Source of the DNA: Nepenthes gracilis
Taxonomy: Eukaryota > Streptophyta > Magnoliopsida > Caryophyllales > Nepenthaceae
Length of the DNA: 64,000 nucleotides
Direction: 5' to 3'
Assembly (NCBI GenBank): GCA_033239525.1
Contig: BSYO01000003.1
Location: 10,162,001 to 10,226,000, forward strand
The notes beneath the pieces are model-generated. The model had not been told where the DNA came from. It made no database searches and saw only the letters and a program-made list of their open reading frames with translations. Made by a program: the position numbers and the translations under genes. This document shows positions 33,926 to 45,336 of the stretch, in pieces. Position 1 is the first letter of the stretch; the number at the start of each line of letters is the position of its first letter.

Positions 33926-34762
33926 CATAATGGGCCTAGAATTTTTCAATTAAAGAAAACTTTAACTGAACTTATGTATGAACAAGACTTTATTAGCATA
34001 TATTATGGAAAGCTAAAAAATTTATAGAATGTTTTCTCTCTTCATGGTCCCACACTTGACTGTGAGTGTGAAAAACTTAAGAGTTATCCTTGATAGATAT
34101 CAGAGAAATAATGTCATAAAATTATCAATGGTTTTAAATGACTCCTATGTTAAGGGATAAAATCATATTAATTGATATCTTTCTCCCTGTGAACAAAGTT
34201 TTTTCTCTTATTTTACAACAGGAAAGACCGCATCATATGGTGAGCCCCTTTTCTAAACCGATGACCATGATCAGCAAGAGGACACAGTCCAATTGTAAAA
34301 CCTCCTGCAAAGACTTGCATCAACAACAAACAAAACCGGCCCTACTATTCCCATTGCAGGATACTAGGACAGACTTTTTGAGAAATGTTTCAAGGTTGAA
34401 AATGCTCAAATTCCCACATCTCTTGCTGCAAAATGTTAGGATGTAGCTAAAAGGTTTTACAAGCTCAATGGATATCCAAATGGACGCAAACAACCCAAAA
34501 AATTCGGGAGTTACGCATCAGCATGAGCTAATTCAATCAGTGCAGAAGTGAAGGGAAAACTTGCAGATAAAGTGACCCTGTCATCTATAGCTGAGTACAA
34601 ACAATTGTTGACCCTCCTTCACTAAAGGAAAGCATCACCACCTGTTCACACAATTAACAGTGCTCAAGTAACCACTAAATCAATAACACGTTCCTCACTG
34701 TCTTTAATAGGATACGATTCCTTTATTTTCTCTCCAGCACATACTTCCAACACAACTTCATG
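33926..34762 (+). pseudogene. gag: Copia gag, second piece
   Basis: LEFFNLKKTLTELMYEQDFI, YYGKLKN, GPTLDCECEKLKSY and ILIDIFLPVNKVFSLILQQE (34138-34206) continue the gag. A possible linker toward protease lies at 34440-34740, with FIFSPAHTS near 34720-34750. Stops and frameshifts are frequent. The zinc knuckle region is not clearly readable. Confidence 0.75.
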
Positions 34763-35909
34763 TCGGGGTTCAACAACCCGGATCCACCCGATCCGGTGGC
34801 AGCGGAAAACTCGAACCTCCCGTCATTGTCAGCCACAATTTAGTATGAACAAGGAACAAAGGAGATGCATCGTATTTTTTACGTGAAAACCCCTTCTCAA
34901 CTAGGAAAAAAAACTACAGGATACATAGTTCGCCAACAAATCCACTATGTAAAATGGTTACACAAACCCAAAGATAGAGTACAACAACCACCTTGACTAC
35001 ACAAGCCCTAGAGACGAAAACGAAGAACAGAGTACGAGAATACAAAGGCCTCACACTTTGTGTTTCACTCACCGCTCTCTCTTTTCTTTACTATCTTTCT
35101 CTCCTCTTCTCACTGTGGTGTTCTCTGCTCATGCATTTTATAAGTGTTGGTGAAAAGGCAATCACCGTTTCACCCCTGCACATAGTGGCCGGCGCACAGC
35201 GCCCCTAGTGTTATCTCCCACACCAGCTGGGTGCAACCCGTACCAGTGGTGTCTTCACACACACAGCATGCCCAGCATGCATATATATATTGATCTACCC
35301 GAAAACTAGGCAGGTTGCGTGTGGACAAACTGTGACGACTTGAGCTCGGAGTCCCCGAACCCGACCCAGACCGTCACGGTGAAGGTTTCGAATTATCCGA
35401 AATCATCAACTATACGTCATCAACGAACTCAACATTATAAAAAAAATTCATTAATGAACCTCATAAATGTAATATTAATTCAATATCCATAATAGTAACA
35501 ATAAATAATTTCAATAATATCGATGTCCAAAATATCAATCATCATAATAAAAATCTAATAAACGTCGAATAGTAACAGAACCAACAAAAATTTTAAATCT
35601 CTATCCTGAGAGCCTTGATATCTAGGATCACCTCTACTTGGAGTCTCCACAATAACACGCGATCTCTTTTATTCCGTTGTCAACCTGTCTATTCTGGAGC
35701 CAATAAAATACAAGAGTGAGCCTAAAACTCAACAAGTAAATAAACAATAAAATAACAGAATGCAATAAAATATCTCGGATGTTAATAACATAATAAATAC
35801 ATCAGATAAATCAGCAATTATCCGAGATTCAATAACATGTATCCACGACTCAAAAGCCATATGAACAACTAAACATCAAGAAGTAACATGGATTCCATCA
35901 AATCCGATT

Positions 35910-36460
35910 ATCACCTCAATACGAGGTCACAACTGTATGAATAATAGAAGTCTCCATGGACCTTATTCTACCATAGTGAACCAAAAAAGGCGTATTTACG
36001 CTCCTAACGGTTGGGTAATGCAACGAGGTTATCCATGATATCCAACTACCCCTACAGTCGTCCCAGAGGCTGTATCCGTAACATGCCGATACCATCTCCG
36101 ATACCCTCGCCAATAATATTCCCAGATATCATCATCTACGATGGTTATTAGGTTATAAGCATCCCTTTCAACTCACTATATGAGATTATAAGAATTTGAT
36201 TATTAGCTTAATTTAAAATCACGACTGTACAAGATAATAAGAATATCTTTAGATCTTATTCTACCATAGTGAACCAAACGCCGCGTATTTACACCCCCAA
36301 CGGTTGGGTAATACAACAAGGTTATCTATGGTATCCAACTACCTCTACAATTCTGCCAGAGGCTATATCCGTAGCATACCGATACCACCCATGATACCCC
36401 TCGCCAGATGATATCCCATATATCATTCTCTACGATGGTCACTAGGTTATAAACATCCCT
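35910..36460. repeat. Tandem duplication inside the 3.2 kb LTR
   Basis: The block at about 35916-36165 recurs at about 36225-36455. Shared words include TTATTCTACCATAGTGAACC, ACGGTTGGGTAAT, TATCCAACTACC, CAGAGGCT and CTACGATGG. Each copy is about 240 bp, separated by about 65 bp of AT-rich DNA. Confidence 0.85.
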
Positions 36461-36819
36461 CCTCAATATTAATGACCTCAATCTCCGAAATATGGATTAA
36501 ATATCGAAAAAGTATAGACTACATTAAGGTCTCGTAACCTCCCATTCGACTCGATACCTTAGTATTTTCATATGCTCTCCTCAACTTAACCATAGAGTGC
36601 CAATAAATGTATGCACACCAACAAGGTTAACGCGAAAAATATTTTTACCAAATTTTATCAACGAAATACGGGAATAATCGCGTAATTGATTAATATTATT
36701 TCAAGCGTGCCAATATACTTGCATAATTCTATATAAATATTTTCTACCATCAGCATACATCAATATAAATATGTGCCATCCCATATATAATTATGTATAT
36801 GCATGCATAATTATACAAT

Positions 36820-37012
36820 TATATATATATATATATAAACGCACACATAAACACAACATATTTATATTTTCCTTTATATCCAAGTATTAGTATATATGCA
36901 ATATATACCTATATGTTCAAATATAAGTATATATATATAATATATATTTCTATATATTCAAGCATACCCCCACATCAATAGAAATATAATAAATAAATAA
37001 ATAAATAAATAA

Positions 37013-37048
<36 letters not shown>

Positions 37049-37050
37049 AC
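36820..37050. repeat. AT and AAAT microsatellites
   Basis: (AT)n near 36820-36836 and 36930-36950, then (AAAT)n from about 36990 running into (AT)n at 37018-37045. Confidence 0.9.
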
Positions 37051-37989
37051 ACACACGTTGCCCACAACAGTCCCACATACACCTCTACTCACACACACGC
37101 ACTACAGACCAGCCCACACACTGCTCACAAACCCACGCAGCTGCAGACTAACCCACAACCACAGGCCACACCAACACACACACTACTGATTACATACACA
37201 CGCACACATACACGTATATACACATACACAATACACAATAAATATACTCATATAATCTGCCAGTATACACTGTCATACGCCGCCCACACACCGCACGCAG
37301 TGCCGACCTTCACCTGCACAACGCCAGCAGCAATCAACCAACAGAGCACGAAGCTCTGTTTTCTCACCATTTTAGCCGGCCACGAAGAATAGAGTAGGAG
37401 GCCCTGTTCCCATGTCTATTTTTCGATTCCCACTGATAACTAAGAAAAGTTCAATTCTCATTCTTCAACATATGAACTAATAAATTGTAAAGCACAAATT
37501 CATCATCTATCAAGCCCCTGATTCACATACTCTTCGGTTCACCATACCGAAATCAGAAACCCTCAAACAAAGCATTCTCCTCTGTTTCTTTTCCCGATCC
37601 AATCTTACATAGAATTTCCACACACATCACTAATTTAATAGTATTGGGCCGGTATACAGTCAATTTAGAGAGAGGAGAACAGATCGATAGTAGAATAATA
37701 GCAAAGTTACTTGCCTGATTGAACAAAGACGGTGAGAGTTTAACGGTGGCCAGGGCTTGCAGCGGCGACGGCACAGGCTGACGACGGCAACGCAGTGACA
37801 ACGGCCACTAACGGCGAACGTTGATGGCACACCTCCGGGCCCAACGCGGCAACGGCGACCATGACTCCAGACGGCAACTCCTTCTTCCCCCCTTCTTAAC
37901 ACCAATGTCTTCCTTAAATAACGAAGGGGTCCGATTAGAATTGTGCTTGGTTTCTATTTTAGGCGTTGCTGAATCTGCGTCTAGGGTTT

Positions 37990-38246
37990 TGCCGCCTTCC
38001 TCTCTCTCATCCCTTTCCTCCTTCTCTTCTTCCCTCTTCCCTCTTCCCTCTCTTTCTTTCCTTTCTTCTCTTTTCCTTTTCTTTTCTTTCCTTCTTTTTC
38101 TTTTTTCTTTCCTTTCTCCCTTTTTCTTTTCCTTTCTTCTTTCTTTCCTTTCCTTCCTTTTTTTCTTCTTCCTTCCCTTTTCTTTTCTTTCTTTCTTTTC
38201 CCTTCTTTCCTTGGCCCGATTATTATTATTATTATTATTATTATTG
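37990..38246. repeat. Polypyrimidine (CTTT/CCTT) tract and (TTA)n
   Basis: More than 200 bp of almost pure C/T followed by (ATT)n at 38220-38245. It explains the Phe/Ser/Leu-rich ORFs at 37821-38295. Confidence 0.9.
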
Positions 38247-39268
38247 TTACAACTATTATAATATATTTATTATTTATTTATTTATTTTTAAATAAATTAA
38301 TTTCATTAATCACTCTAAATTTAATTAAGTAGTCCCATGTTTATTCCTAAATCCAGTGATCCAAATATTATAATTTATTAGGTCCAAATATCTAAACACA
38401 ATTCAACGGTTCATATATTTCAAATTTATATTTTCAACCCGAATTATAAAATTTTATATCTAAAATTACTAAAAATAATTATCCCAACTAAATAAAAAAA
38501 TTAAAATTATTCAGGGTGTTACACAAACGCCTGCTACTAGCTCTACAACCTGCCAATAACTTTGCCGACCAACTCTACAATCTACTATCTGTACAGACGG
38601 CGCATGCACTGATAGGTCTGCTACCTGCTCTACAAAGCCAACTAGCCGTAACATGCTGCCAGCTTTTCACGACGTCTTCCGTCGTTGCTGTACTCAAGTC
38701 CCCGGACCATTTGTGCCCTTGGCCATCACAGAGTCATCTGGCGTTCCTTGGTTTCCAGGCAGTAACAACGATTTTAGATATCCCATGTCATCGGTCATCA
38801 CTGTACACAACCCATGTCTTCGGATGCTACTGTGCACCTATCCATGTTCGCGGGCGATTCCATACTAATGTCACCAACCGGTAAATTTCACGCAATCCCT
38901 TTTGCTCCTTAGACCATCCGAGCACCAACAGAACCGCACTCCTATTATGCTCCTTGGCCAGTCAATGCGTTGACCGGCCAAATTGCCTCAGAGCAAATCC
39001 GCGCCCCTTGCCTGTCCGTGCGCCTTCAGCCATCCTTCAACCGATCAACTCCGTTGATCGAAATCTACAACTGGCCATTTGCCTTCAGTCGGTCAACTCC
39101 ATTGATTAGAATCCACAGCTAGTCAATCTCTGTTGACCAGAACTTTGCCTTGCCCGGCCAGTCTTTTCTAGATTTTTAGTAAATGTACTCCATCATTTGC
39201 TCTCCAAAATCCACCGATGGTTAAACCTGTTTGTTGGGTTACCCATAAGGGAGTGACCAACTTCAACA

Positions 39269-39952
39269 AATTTTTCCTCACGACCTTATGAAAAACACCT
39301 TTGCCATTATCCGGCAACCGTCATCACCTACCTTTTGACAGCTTCCCCTCAACTAGGAACCCGGCGTTGGCCTCCGCAAGAATAATACCTTCTTCCACTC
39401 CATTGAACATGGAGTAATCCAACTCCCCTTCAGTTTCTTCCTTACGGTTGAATCATTCTGCCTTACTATTGCCACCTCAGCTCCACTGTTGGCCCTATTG
39501 CCCTTGGCCCTCCGCCATTGGCCCTGCTGGCTCCGCCCTTGGCCCTACAAAGCTCCGCCCTTGGCCTCTGCACAGCTCTGCCTCTTGACCCTGCTGACTC
39601 TACTATACTTTTTACTATTCCATCCAACTCCACACTAAATGGAAAACTCCTCCACGATGACTTCAGATCCACTTTGACAGCCGCAGACCTCTGCAGCTCC
39701 ACTTCTACGGCACTTCACTCGGCAACTTCCCTCTGCGACACTTCACTCCACTCCAGCAGTAGGTCAACACCTCCGCAAGTAGCCATTATTGGTCAGCACC
39801 CTCTGCAAGTATCCCTTTTCGAGCCCGGGTTAATCTCAGCTATCTCTTATACCACTTGTTGGTATCAGAGAAACCATATCGAGGAGACCACAACCTGTCT
39901 CTGATACAACTTATTGAGATTTGGAAGAGACTCAACTGTCTCTGATACCACT
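39269..39952 (-). other. 680-bp interior with triplicated primer-site motifs
   Basis: Near the 3' LTR, the conserved block (CATGGAGTAATCC...CCTTCAG). Then a GGCCCT/CTCCGCC-rich region. From 39843 to 39950, three occurrences of the TATACCACTTGTTGGTATCAGAG / CTCTGATACAACTTATTGAG / CTCTGATACCACTTGTTGGG kind. The last one is the true primer site abutting the 5' LTR. Confidence 0.7.
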
Positions 39953-41278
39953 TGTTGGGGTTCAACAATCCGGATCCACTCGATCCGGTAGCAGCGAAAA
40001 ATCCGAACCCCGCGTCATCGTCAACCACCATTTAGTATGAATGAGAAAAAAACACAGTATTTTTTACGTGGAAATTCCTTCTCAACTAAGGAAAAAACCC
40101 ACATAACACATAGTCCGTCAATAAATTTACTATATAAAATGGTTACACAAATTCAGAGATAGAGTATAACAACTACCCTGACTATACAAGCTTTAGAGGC
40201 AAAAATGAATAACATATTACGAGAATTCAAAGGCCTCACACTTCGTATTTCACTCACTAGTCTCTCTTTTCTTCACTATTTTTCTCTCTTCTTCTCATTG
40301 TGGAGCTCTCTATTCATATATTTTAAAAGTGTTAGTAAAAAGACAATTGCCGTTTCGCCCCCCGCACACAATGGCCGGCACACTGCGCCTCTAATGTTAT
40401 CTCCCACACTAGCTCGGTGCAACCCGCACCATTGGTTTCTTCACACACACACACACATAACATGCCTAGCATGCATATATGTATTGATCTGTTCGGAGAT
40501 CATCTACCAATAGGCAGGCTGTGTGTGGACAAATGCCTACCACTAACTCTACAACCTACCAATAATATTACTCACCAATTCTACAACCTGCCATCTGCAC
40601 AAACGGCGTATGCACGGACAGACCTGCTACTTGCTCTACAAAGCCAACTGTCCGCAACGTGCTACCAACTTTCCATGATGTCCTTGATCGTTGCTACACT
40701 CAAGTCCCGGGACAATCTATACCTTTAGCCATCATAGAGTCCTCTGGCGTTCCTTAATGTCCAGGCAGTGACAACAATCTCTAACACTCCATGTCCTTGG
40801 TCATTACTGTGCACAGCTTATATCTTCACATGCTACTGTGCACTCAGCCATGTCCGCGGGCGATTCCATACTAGTGTCACCAACCGGTAAGTTTCACGTA
40901 CTCCCTTTTGCGCCTTAGGCCGTCTGAGCACCAACAGAACCGCGCGCCTATTATGCTCCTTGGCCGACAATGCGTTGACCGGCCAAATTACCTCACAGCA
41001 AATCCGCGCGCCTTGACAGTCCGTGCGCCTTCAATCATCTGCATCCTTCAGCCGGTCAACTCTATTGACCGGAATGCACAACTGGTCATTTGCCTTCAGT
41101 CGGTCAACTCCGTTGACCAGAATCCACAGCCGGTCAACCTCTGTTAACCGAAACTTTGCCTTACCCGGCCAGTCTTCTCCGAATTTCCAGCAAATATACT
41201 CATCACTTGCTCTTCAAAAATCCACTGATAACAAATCTGTTTATTGTATTATCCACAAGAGAGTGACCAATTCTAACA
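39953..41278 (-). repeat. 5' LTR of the short element
   Basis: Begins TGTTGGGGTTCAAC directly after the complement of TGGTATCAGAG and ends TTCTAACA. Contains recurring GGTCAACTC...GTTGACCG words at 40975-41160. Confidence 0.85.
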
Positions 41279-41782
41279 CTTAAACCTAGTTGTCCTAGAT
41301 TTCTCTCCGGCACATACTTCTCTCCACTGTATATGATCTGCTGCCCTTTCCTTTACACAGATATTATCTCGAGTATCCCGCCTGGTCAGACTGCCAAAAG
41401 AAAATGAGGCAGTTGTCACGCATTTGTAGTATGAAAATATCAGGTTCCTTTGCACTGGAAGGTATCTTTTGTGTACCATCGTTCAACTAAAATTTCATAT
41501 TTGTTAAGAAGAAGATAGAATATCTCACTTGCTGTGTTATTTGCTTCTCTGATTCGTACTTTATTCAAAACCTTATTTACTTGATCACGATTGGTTCAGG
41601 TTAAACAAGGTCTTTATCACCTAACAGAGCTTCTGTATCACCATTAAAACTTTCAAAAAGACTGCTGAAGTTTTCTACCAATATCTCTCTGAGTACTGCT
41701 ATTGCCCGAATAGATTCATGCTCCAGGTTATGGCATGGTCGTATAGGACACCTGTCAAATTCAAGACTTACATTGATAGATA
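41279..41782 (+). pseudogene. Copia protease and pre-integrase remnant
   Basis: FSPAHTSLHC, ILSRVSRLVRLPKENEAVVTH, ENIRF, HHDWF-like and TGLYHL-like traces follow the order of a Copia protease and the start of the pre-integrase domain. The catalytic D-S/T-G-A loop is not visible; it lay at or near the insertion point of the 34763-41278 element or has decayed. Confidence 0.55.
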
Positions 41783-42560
41783 ATGATAATCCCTGTACAA
41801 TTGTCATTTGGCCAAATTAAATTTCTTCCTTTTTCCATCAATGAGCATAGAACATCTTGCATTTCTAAATTAAAACCTAGTGATATTTTAGGGTGTCATG
41901 TTATGAATAGAGTTATGATGATTCAAAATAGTTTTTTCACTATAATAAATGATTTTTTAAGAAGCACTTGAATATACCTTTTCACGTCAAAATCAATAGT
42001 CATGAGGAACATTGAATCTTTTTATAATCAGATTGAAACACGGTTTGATATCAAAATCATAGCCATTTGCAGCAATGAGATTGAATTTCATATAGGATCC
42101 TTTTATACCAATAAAATGATAATGCATCAAAGAAGTGTTGAAACTCTTAAGTAAAATGGTGTGGTGGAAAAAGAAAATAGGCATTTATTGCACGTTACTC
42201 GGTGCACTCAAGATTCAATCCAGTGTTCCTATCAAATATTGGAGTACATATATTTTAACTACAGTCTACTTGATAAATAGGACCCCTACTCTCATATTAC
42301 GTCCCATGGCATCTTATGAGGTTTTGTTTGGTGTCAAACCTTGATATGACTACCTAAAGATGTATAGGTGTCTTTGTTTCACTATCACTCTTTCAAAAGG
42401 CCACACCAAATTTGACCACAAAGGAAGGAAATATGTTTTCTTGGATATCCTTTCAAAACAAAAATATGTAAGTTATTGAATCTTGACACGGTATTTTTTT
42501 CTCTAAATGTTGAAATCTACGCGACTGATTTTTTCCCCTAAGAAGAATTAGAAAATGAGG
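41783..42560 (+). pseudogene. Copia integrase remnant
   Basis: SFFTIINDFLRST, ESFYNQIETRFDIKI, HQRSVETLK and NGVVEKENRHLL (42135-42190) match the integrase core, the last with the catalytic Glu. INRTPTLILRPMASYEVLFGVKP at 42276-42344 and GYPFKT-like wording near 42450 are the usual C-terminal landmarks. Multiple stops are present. The two Asp positions are unclear. Confidence 0.7.
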
Positions 42561-42899
42561 GCATAGATCCTAAAAATGAATCAGCATCTACTCCCATCTA
42601 CGATGAAGTCATCACATCACCAGTTCACCTGTACCTCTACATGATCCCACCATAGCACCAGTTCTGAATTTCAAATAGTCATCACCTTCTATGGAATCTG
42701 GCACTGCGAATACAACGAACACAGAGAACATAAAATCTATCGATTCCAGTCCAACAGATGCCTCACATCTGTCAAATGATGATCGTTTTCCAATTCTCAC
42801 TCAGACGTCAGAGATCTAGGAGTGCGTTTCAATATCTCTAAGATTATCACTGTCAGCTGGCTCATGGAGATAAATGTGCATGGCCCATGTGTAATTTAG

Positions 42900-43700
42900 T
42901 ACTTCATACTCTATTGCCAACTGCCTATCATGTCAAAAGCTCTCGCCATCCTACCGTGCTTTGTTCACATTTGTGTCCTCACCCTTGGAACCAACTACTT
43001 ATAATGAGGCAGAATTGCAATCCTTGGAAGCAAACAGTATTTGGATCTAAACAGATTAGCCGACGGGAAAACAAGTCATTGATTGTCATAATCTCTTTGA
43101 AGTTCAATACAATTAGGAAGGTACTAGTAAGAGACATATGTAACTGTTAATGGCTAAAGGCTACACTCAAAATGCCTAGAATAGTCATTATGAAACTTTC
43201 ACACCTGTAGCTGAATCGATTATTGTTAAATATTTGCCTTCCTTTACAGCTGCGAAGGGAGAGAATCTTTACCAATTTGATGTTCACAATGTATTTTTAT
43301 ATGATGATTTGAATGGAGAAATTCATATGAAGTGCCTACCCTGTTATGATAAAGTTAATCTTTACCAAGTTTGTAATTTATTCAGGAGTTTTATAAGTTA
43401 AAGTAGACCTCAAGACAATTGTATTCGAAGTTCTCTAATTCTTTTATTAGTTTCAGTTTCAAACAGTTAAAGGCCAACTACAATTTCTCTATATCTGAGA
43501 ATGTCAATATATTTACTAAACTACTTGTATATGTTGGCGACATAATTGTGGCTAGCAATTTAGTTTATGATATTTCTCCATTCATAATTTAAGATCAAGG
43601 ATCTTGAGCTCTTATGATATTTTCTTGGAATAAAGTTGCTTATCCTCCAAGAGAATTTTCATCAATCAACACGAATATGTCCGATTTTTTAGGAGACACG
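42900..43700 (+). pseudogene. Copia reverse transcriptase remnant
   Basis: MAKGYTQNA, FTPVAESIIVKYL, YQFDVHNVFLYDDLNGEIHM (about 43270-43330) and FKIKDLELL followed by YFLGIKL are in RT order. The active-site box reads YVGDIIVASN at 43530-43559. YVDD is altered at the first Asp (GGC at 43536-43538). Frames are broken and the LYGLKQ segment is unreadable. Confidence 0.75.
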
Positions 43701-44460
43701 GATACTCTTGCTTCATGGCCAAGCAAACTACCCATGGATCAATAAGCCAGGTTTAGCGAGGAAGCAAGTTCATCCTTAAATGATCTCACTATTTTTGGAA
43801 GATTGATTGGTTGTCTGTTGTATTTACCCATCACTCGTTCAGGCAATAGCTATAGTGCATAGATTTTGAGCCAAATCATGTAGAAGCCCAGCAATATTCA
43901 TTTTGCAGCTACATATAAGGTATTGTCCTATATCAGACAGTCTCCAATAGAATAATACCTATTACAATCATTCATCTTTTCATTGAGTTTGTAAACTTAT
44001 TGTGACTTGGACTAAGCCTCCCATCTTAATACTTGATAGTTAGTGACTAGTTGTGGTATTTTTCTTAAAAATTTCTTAGTTTCTTGGTGATCAAAGAAGC
44101 AATCTATCGTTTTTACATTTTTTTGTAGAAGTTGAATGGGACATGGCTACCAACTTGTTCTAAAATCACTTGGCTATATCTAACACATTCTTAATGATTG
44201 TGGAATCAATCACTCTTAACTAGTTCTTTACTATGATAATCTATTCACTCTTCACAGAGCTACAACTTCTATTTTTTTATGAAAGAATGAAATACATTAA
44301 AGTAAATTATCATTTTGTTCATGATAAAATTTAGGAAGAGTTATTCAAAAGAAATACACTGCAACATCTTATCAACTGGTGAACATTTTTACAAAGGTAA
44401 AACATTTTTTCATGTTGAAATCTCATCTCTCAATATGGGAGTAGAAAATATCTCCTCTTC
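43700..44460 (+). pseudogene. Copia RNase H remnant
   Basis: Fragments consistent with the connection and RNase H are readable, such as LLYL/YLPITRS near 43815, FFTMIIYSLF near 44230-44260 and VNYHFVHDKI near 44303-44335. HLINW before the polypurine tract is the usual C-terminus. No uninterrupted stretch above 60 codons covers it. Confidence 0.6.
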
Positions 44461-44464
44461 ATTT

Positions 44465-44477
44465 GGGGGGGGAGGGG
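44465..44477 (+). other. Polypurine tract
   Basis: Thirteen purines, GGGGGGGGAGGGG, directly before TTTACAAGTT, which would be an altered TGTTACAAG LTR start. Confidence 0.7.
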
Positions 44478-44576
44478 TTTACAAGTTAAAGAGCAATAAA
44501 AGTAGAAGAAAAGTTGTACTGTAGTACTAAGTAGAGTCAATTTCTATTAAAGTTGTAAAATTAATGATGAGGTAAT
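44478..44576 (+). repeat. Start of short 3' LTR, interrupted
   Basis: About 100 bp from the polypurine tract to the insertion at 44577. It probably continues at 50024 and ends near TTTTCTTACA (50164), giving a LTR of about 240 bp. With no 5' LTR to compare, the end is a guess. Confidence 0.4.
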
Positions 44577-45283
44577 TGTTGAGATTTTGGATCACTTTCG
44601 TATGGAAAGTATTGTATGCTCGGCGACATAGCCAAAGTAAAATAAATGTCGGAATGGTTATACTTAGCCGAAAATATATAAAAGCTGAGGACTCTAAGTA
44701 ACCGAAGACTCTAACTCACGGTCGAAGTCTCTAATTAAGGGTCGAGGGCTTTGATCAATACTTGGGGACACTAACTGGAAAAGGTGGTCGCCTATAAAGT
44801 TTGCGCAAATAGCTTTTTAGAAAAGAAAATTGTCTTTTAAAGTTATAAGTGATTTACAGAGCAAATCAACTGCTCTCAGCAGAAATACGTTTTGTAGAAT
44901 TTGTGACAAGTTTTGTTGTGCACACAACCGGCCTACTATAAGTATGTGTGCTAAGCTCGGTGTGTGAGAGTGGGAGCGAGAGTGCGAAAGAGAGAAAATC
45001 AAAGCGGAAACAATGAGTTGTCATTTTTACTATTGTGCTCTACTTTCTGTTCTCTACTCTCCAATGGGTTTGTATAACCAAAATTTTTTGTAACCAAAAG
45101 TTTTCAGAATGAAATTATTTATTGGCTAAGTGTCCCGTGATTTTTTTCTCTTATTTAAAATAGGGGTTTTCACGTAAACTGTGTGTTTTCAATTCTCTCC
45201 TATCTCTTTTTGTTGTGTGTGTGATTGTTCGTCATCTTGGTTCTCTCAAATTTATTGTCAGACCGACACTAGTTTTTCCAATA
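44577..45283 (+). repeat. 5' LTR
   Basis: Starts TGTTGAGATTTTGGATC and ends TTTTTCCAATA, followed by a degraded primer site TGATATTAGACAGAGG at 45286. Matches 49289-50023. Confidence 0.85.
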
Positions 45284-45336
45284 AGTGATATTAGACAGAG
45301 GTTGTCAGTATCAACTATTAAATCTCGTCGGAATCC

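Larger units (their letters stand above)
35331..38523. repeat. 3.2 kb solo LTR nested in another LTR
   Basis: Begins TGTGACGACTTGAGC and ends CAGGGTGTTACA, flanked by a perfect CAAAC duplication (35326-35330 and 38524-38528). The interior holds an internal duplication, CA-rich and AT microsatellites and a long pyrimidine tract, but no protein domain. Ends resemble those of the 10709-13684 LTR. ORFs at 37553-38295 are low-complexity. Confidence 0.85.
34763..39268 (-). repeat. 3' LTR, split by a solo LTR
   Basis: Parts 34763-35330 and 38524-39268 together are about 1.3 kb and match 39953-41278. After removal of one CAAAC copy, GTGTGGACAAACGCCTGC aligns with GTGTGGACAAATGCCTAC in the partner LTR. 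Confidence 0.85.
34763..41278 (-). mobile_element. Short non-autonomous LTR element carrying a solo LTR
   Basis: Minus-strand element: 3' LTR 34763-39268 (interrupted by 35331-38523), interior 39269-39952, 5' LTR 39953-41278. Flanks CTTCA (34758-34762) and CTTAA (41279-41283) form a 5-bp duplication with one mismatch. Without the nested LTR the element is about 3.3 kb. The interior of about 680 bp has no gag or pol, only the conserved 3' block and repeated primer-site motifs. LTR ends (TGTCGGGGTTCAACAACCCGGATCC) tie it to the 30218 and 25729 elements. Confidence 0.85.

Noticed and set aside
36820..37260. AT/CA-rich stretch as a replication origin or matrix attachment site
   Set aside because: Only simple repeats are seen; nothing specific supports such a role.
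37821..38295. Two overlapping Ser/Leu/Phe-rich ORFs, one suggesting membrane segments
   Set aside because: They translate a polypyrimidine tract and (TTA)n inside a solo LTR.
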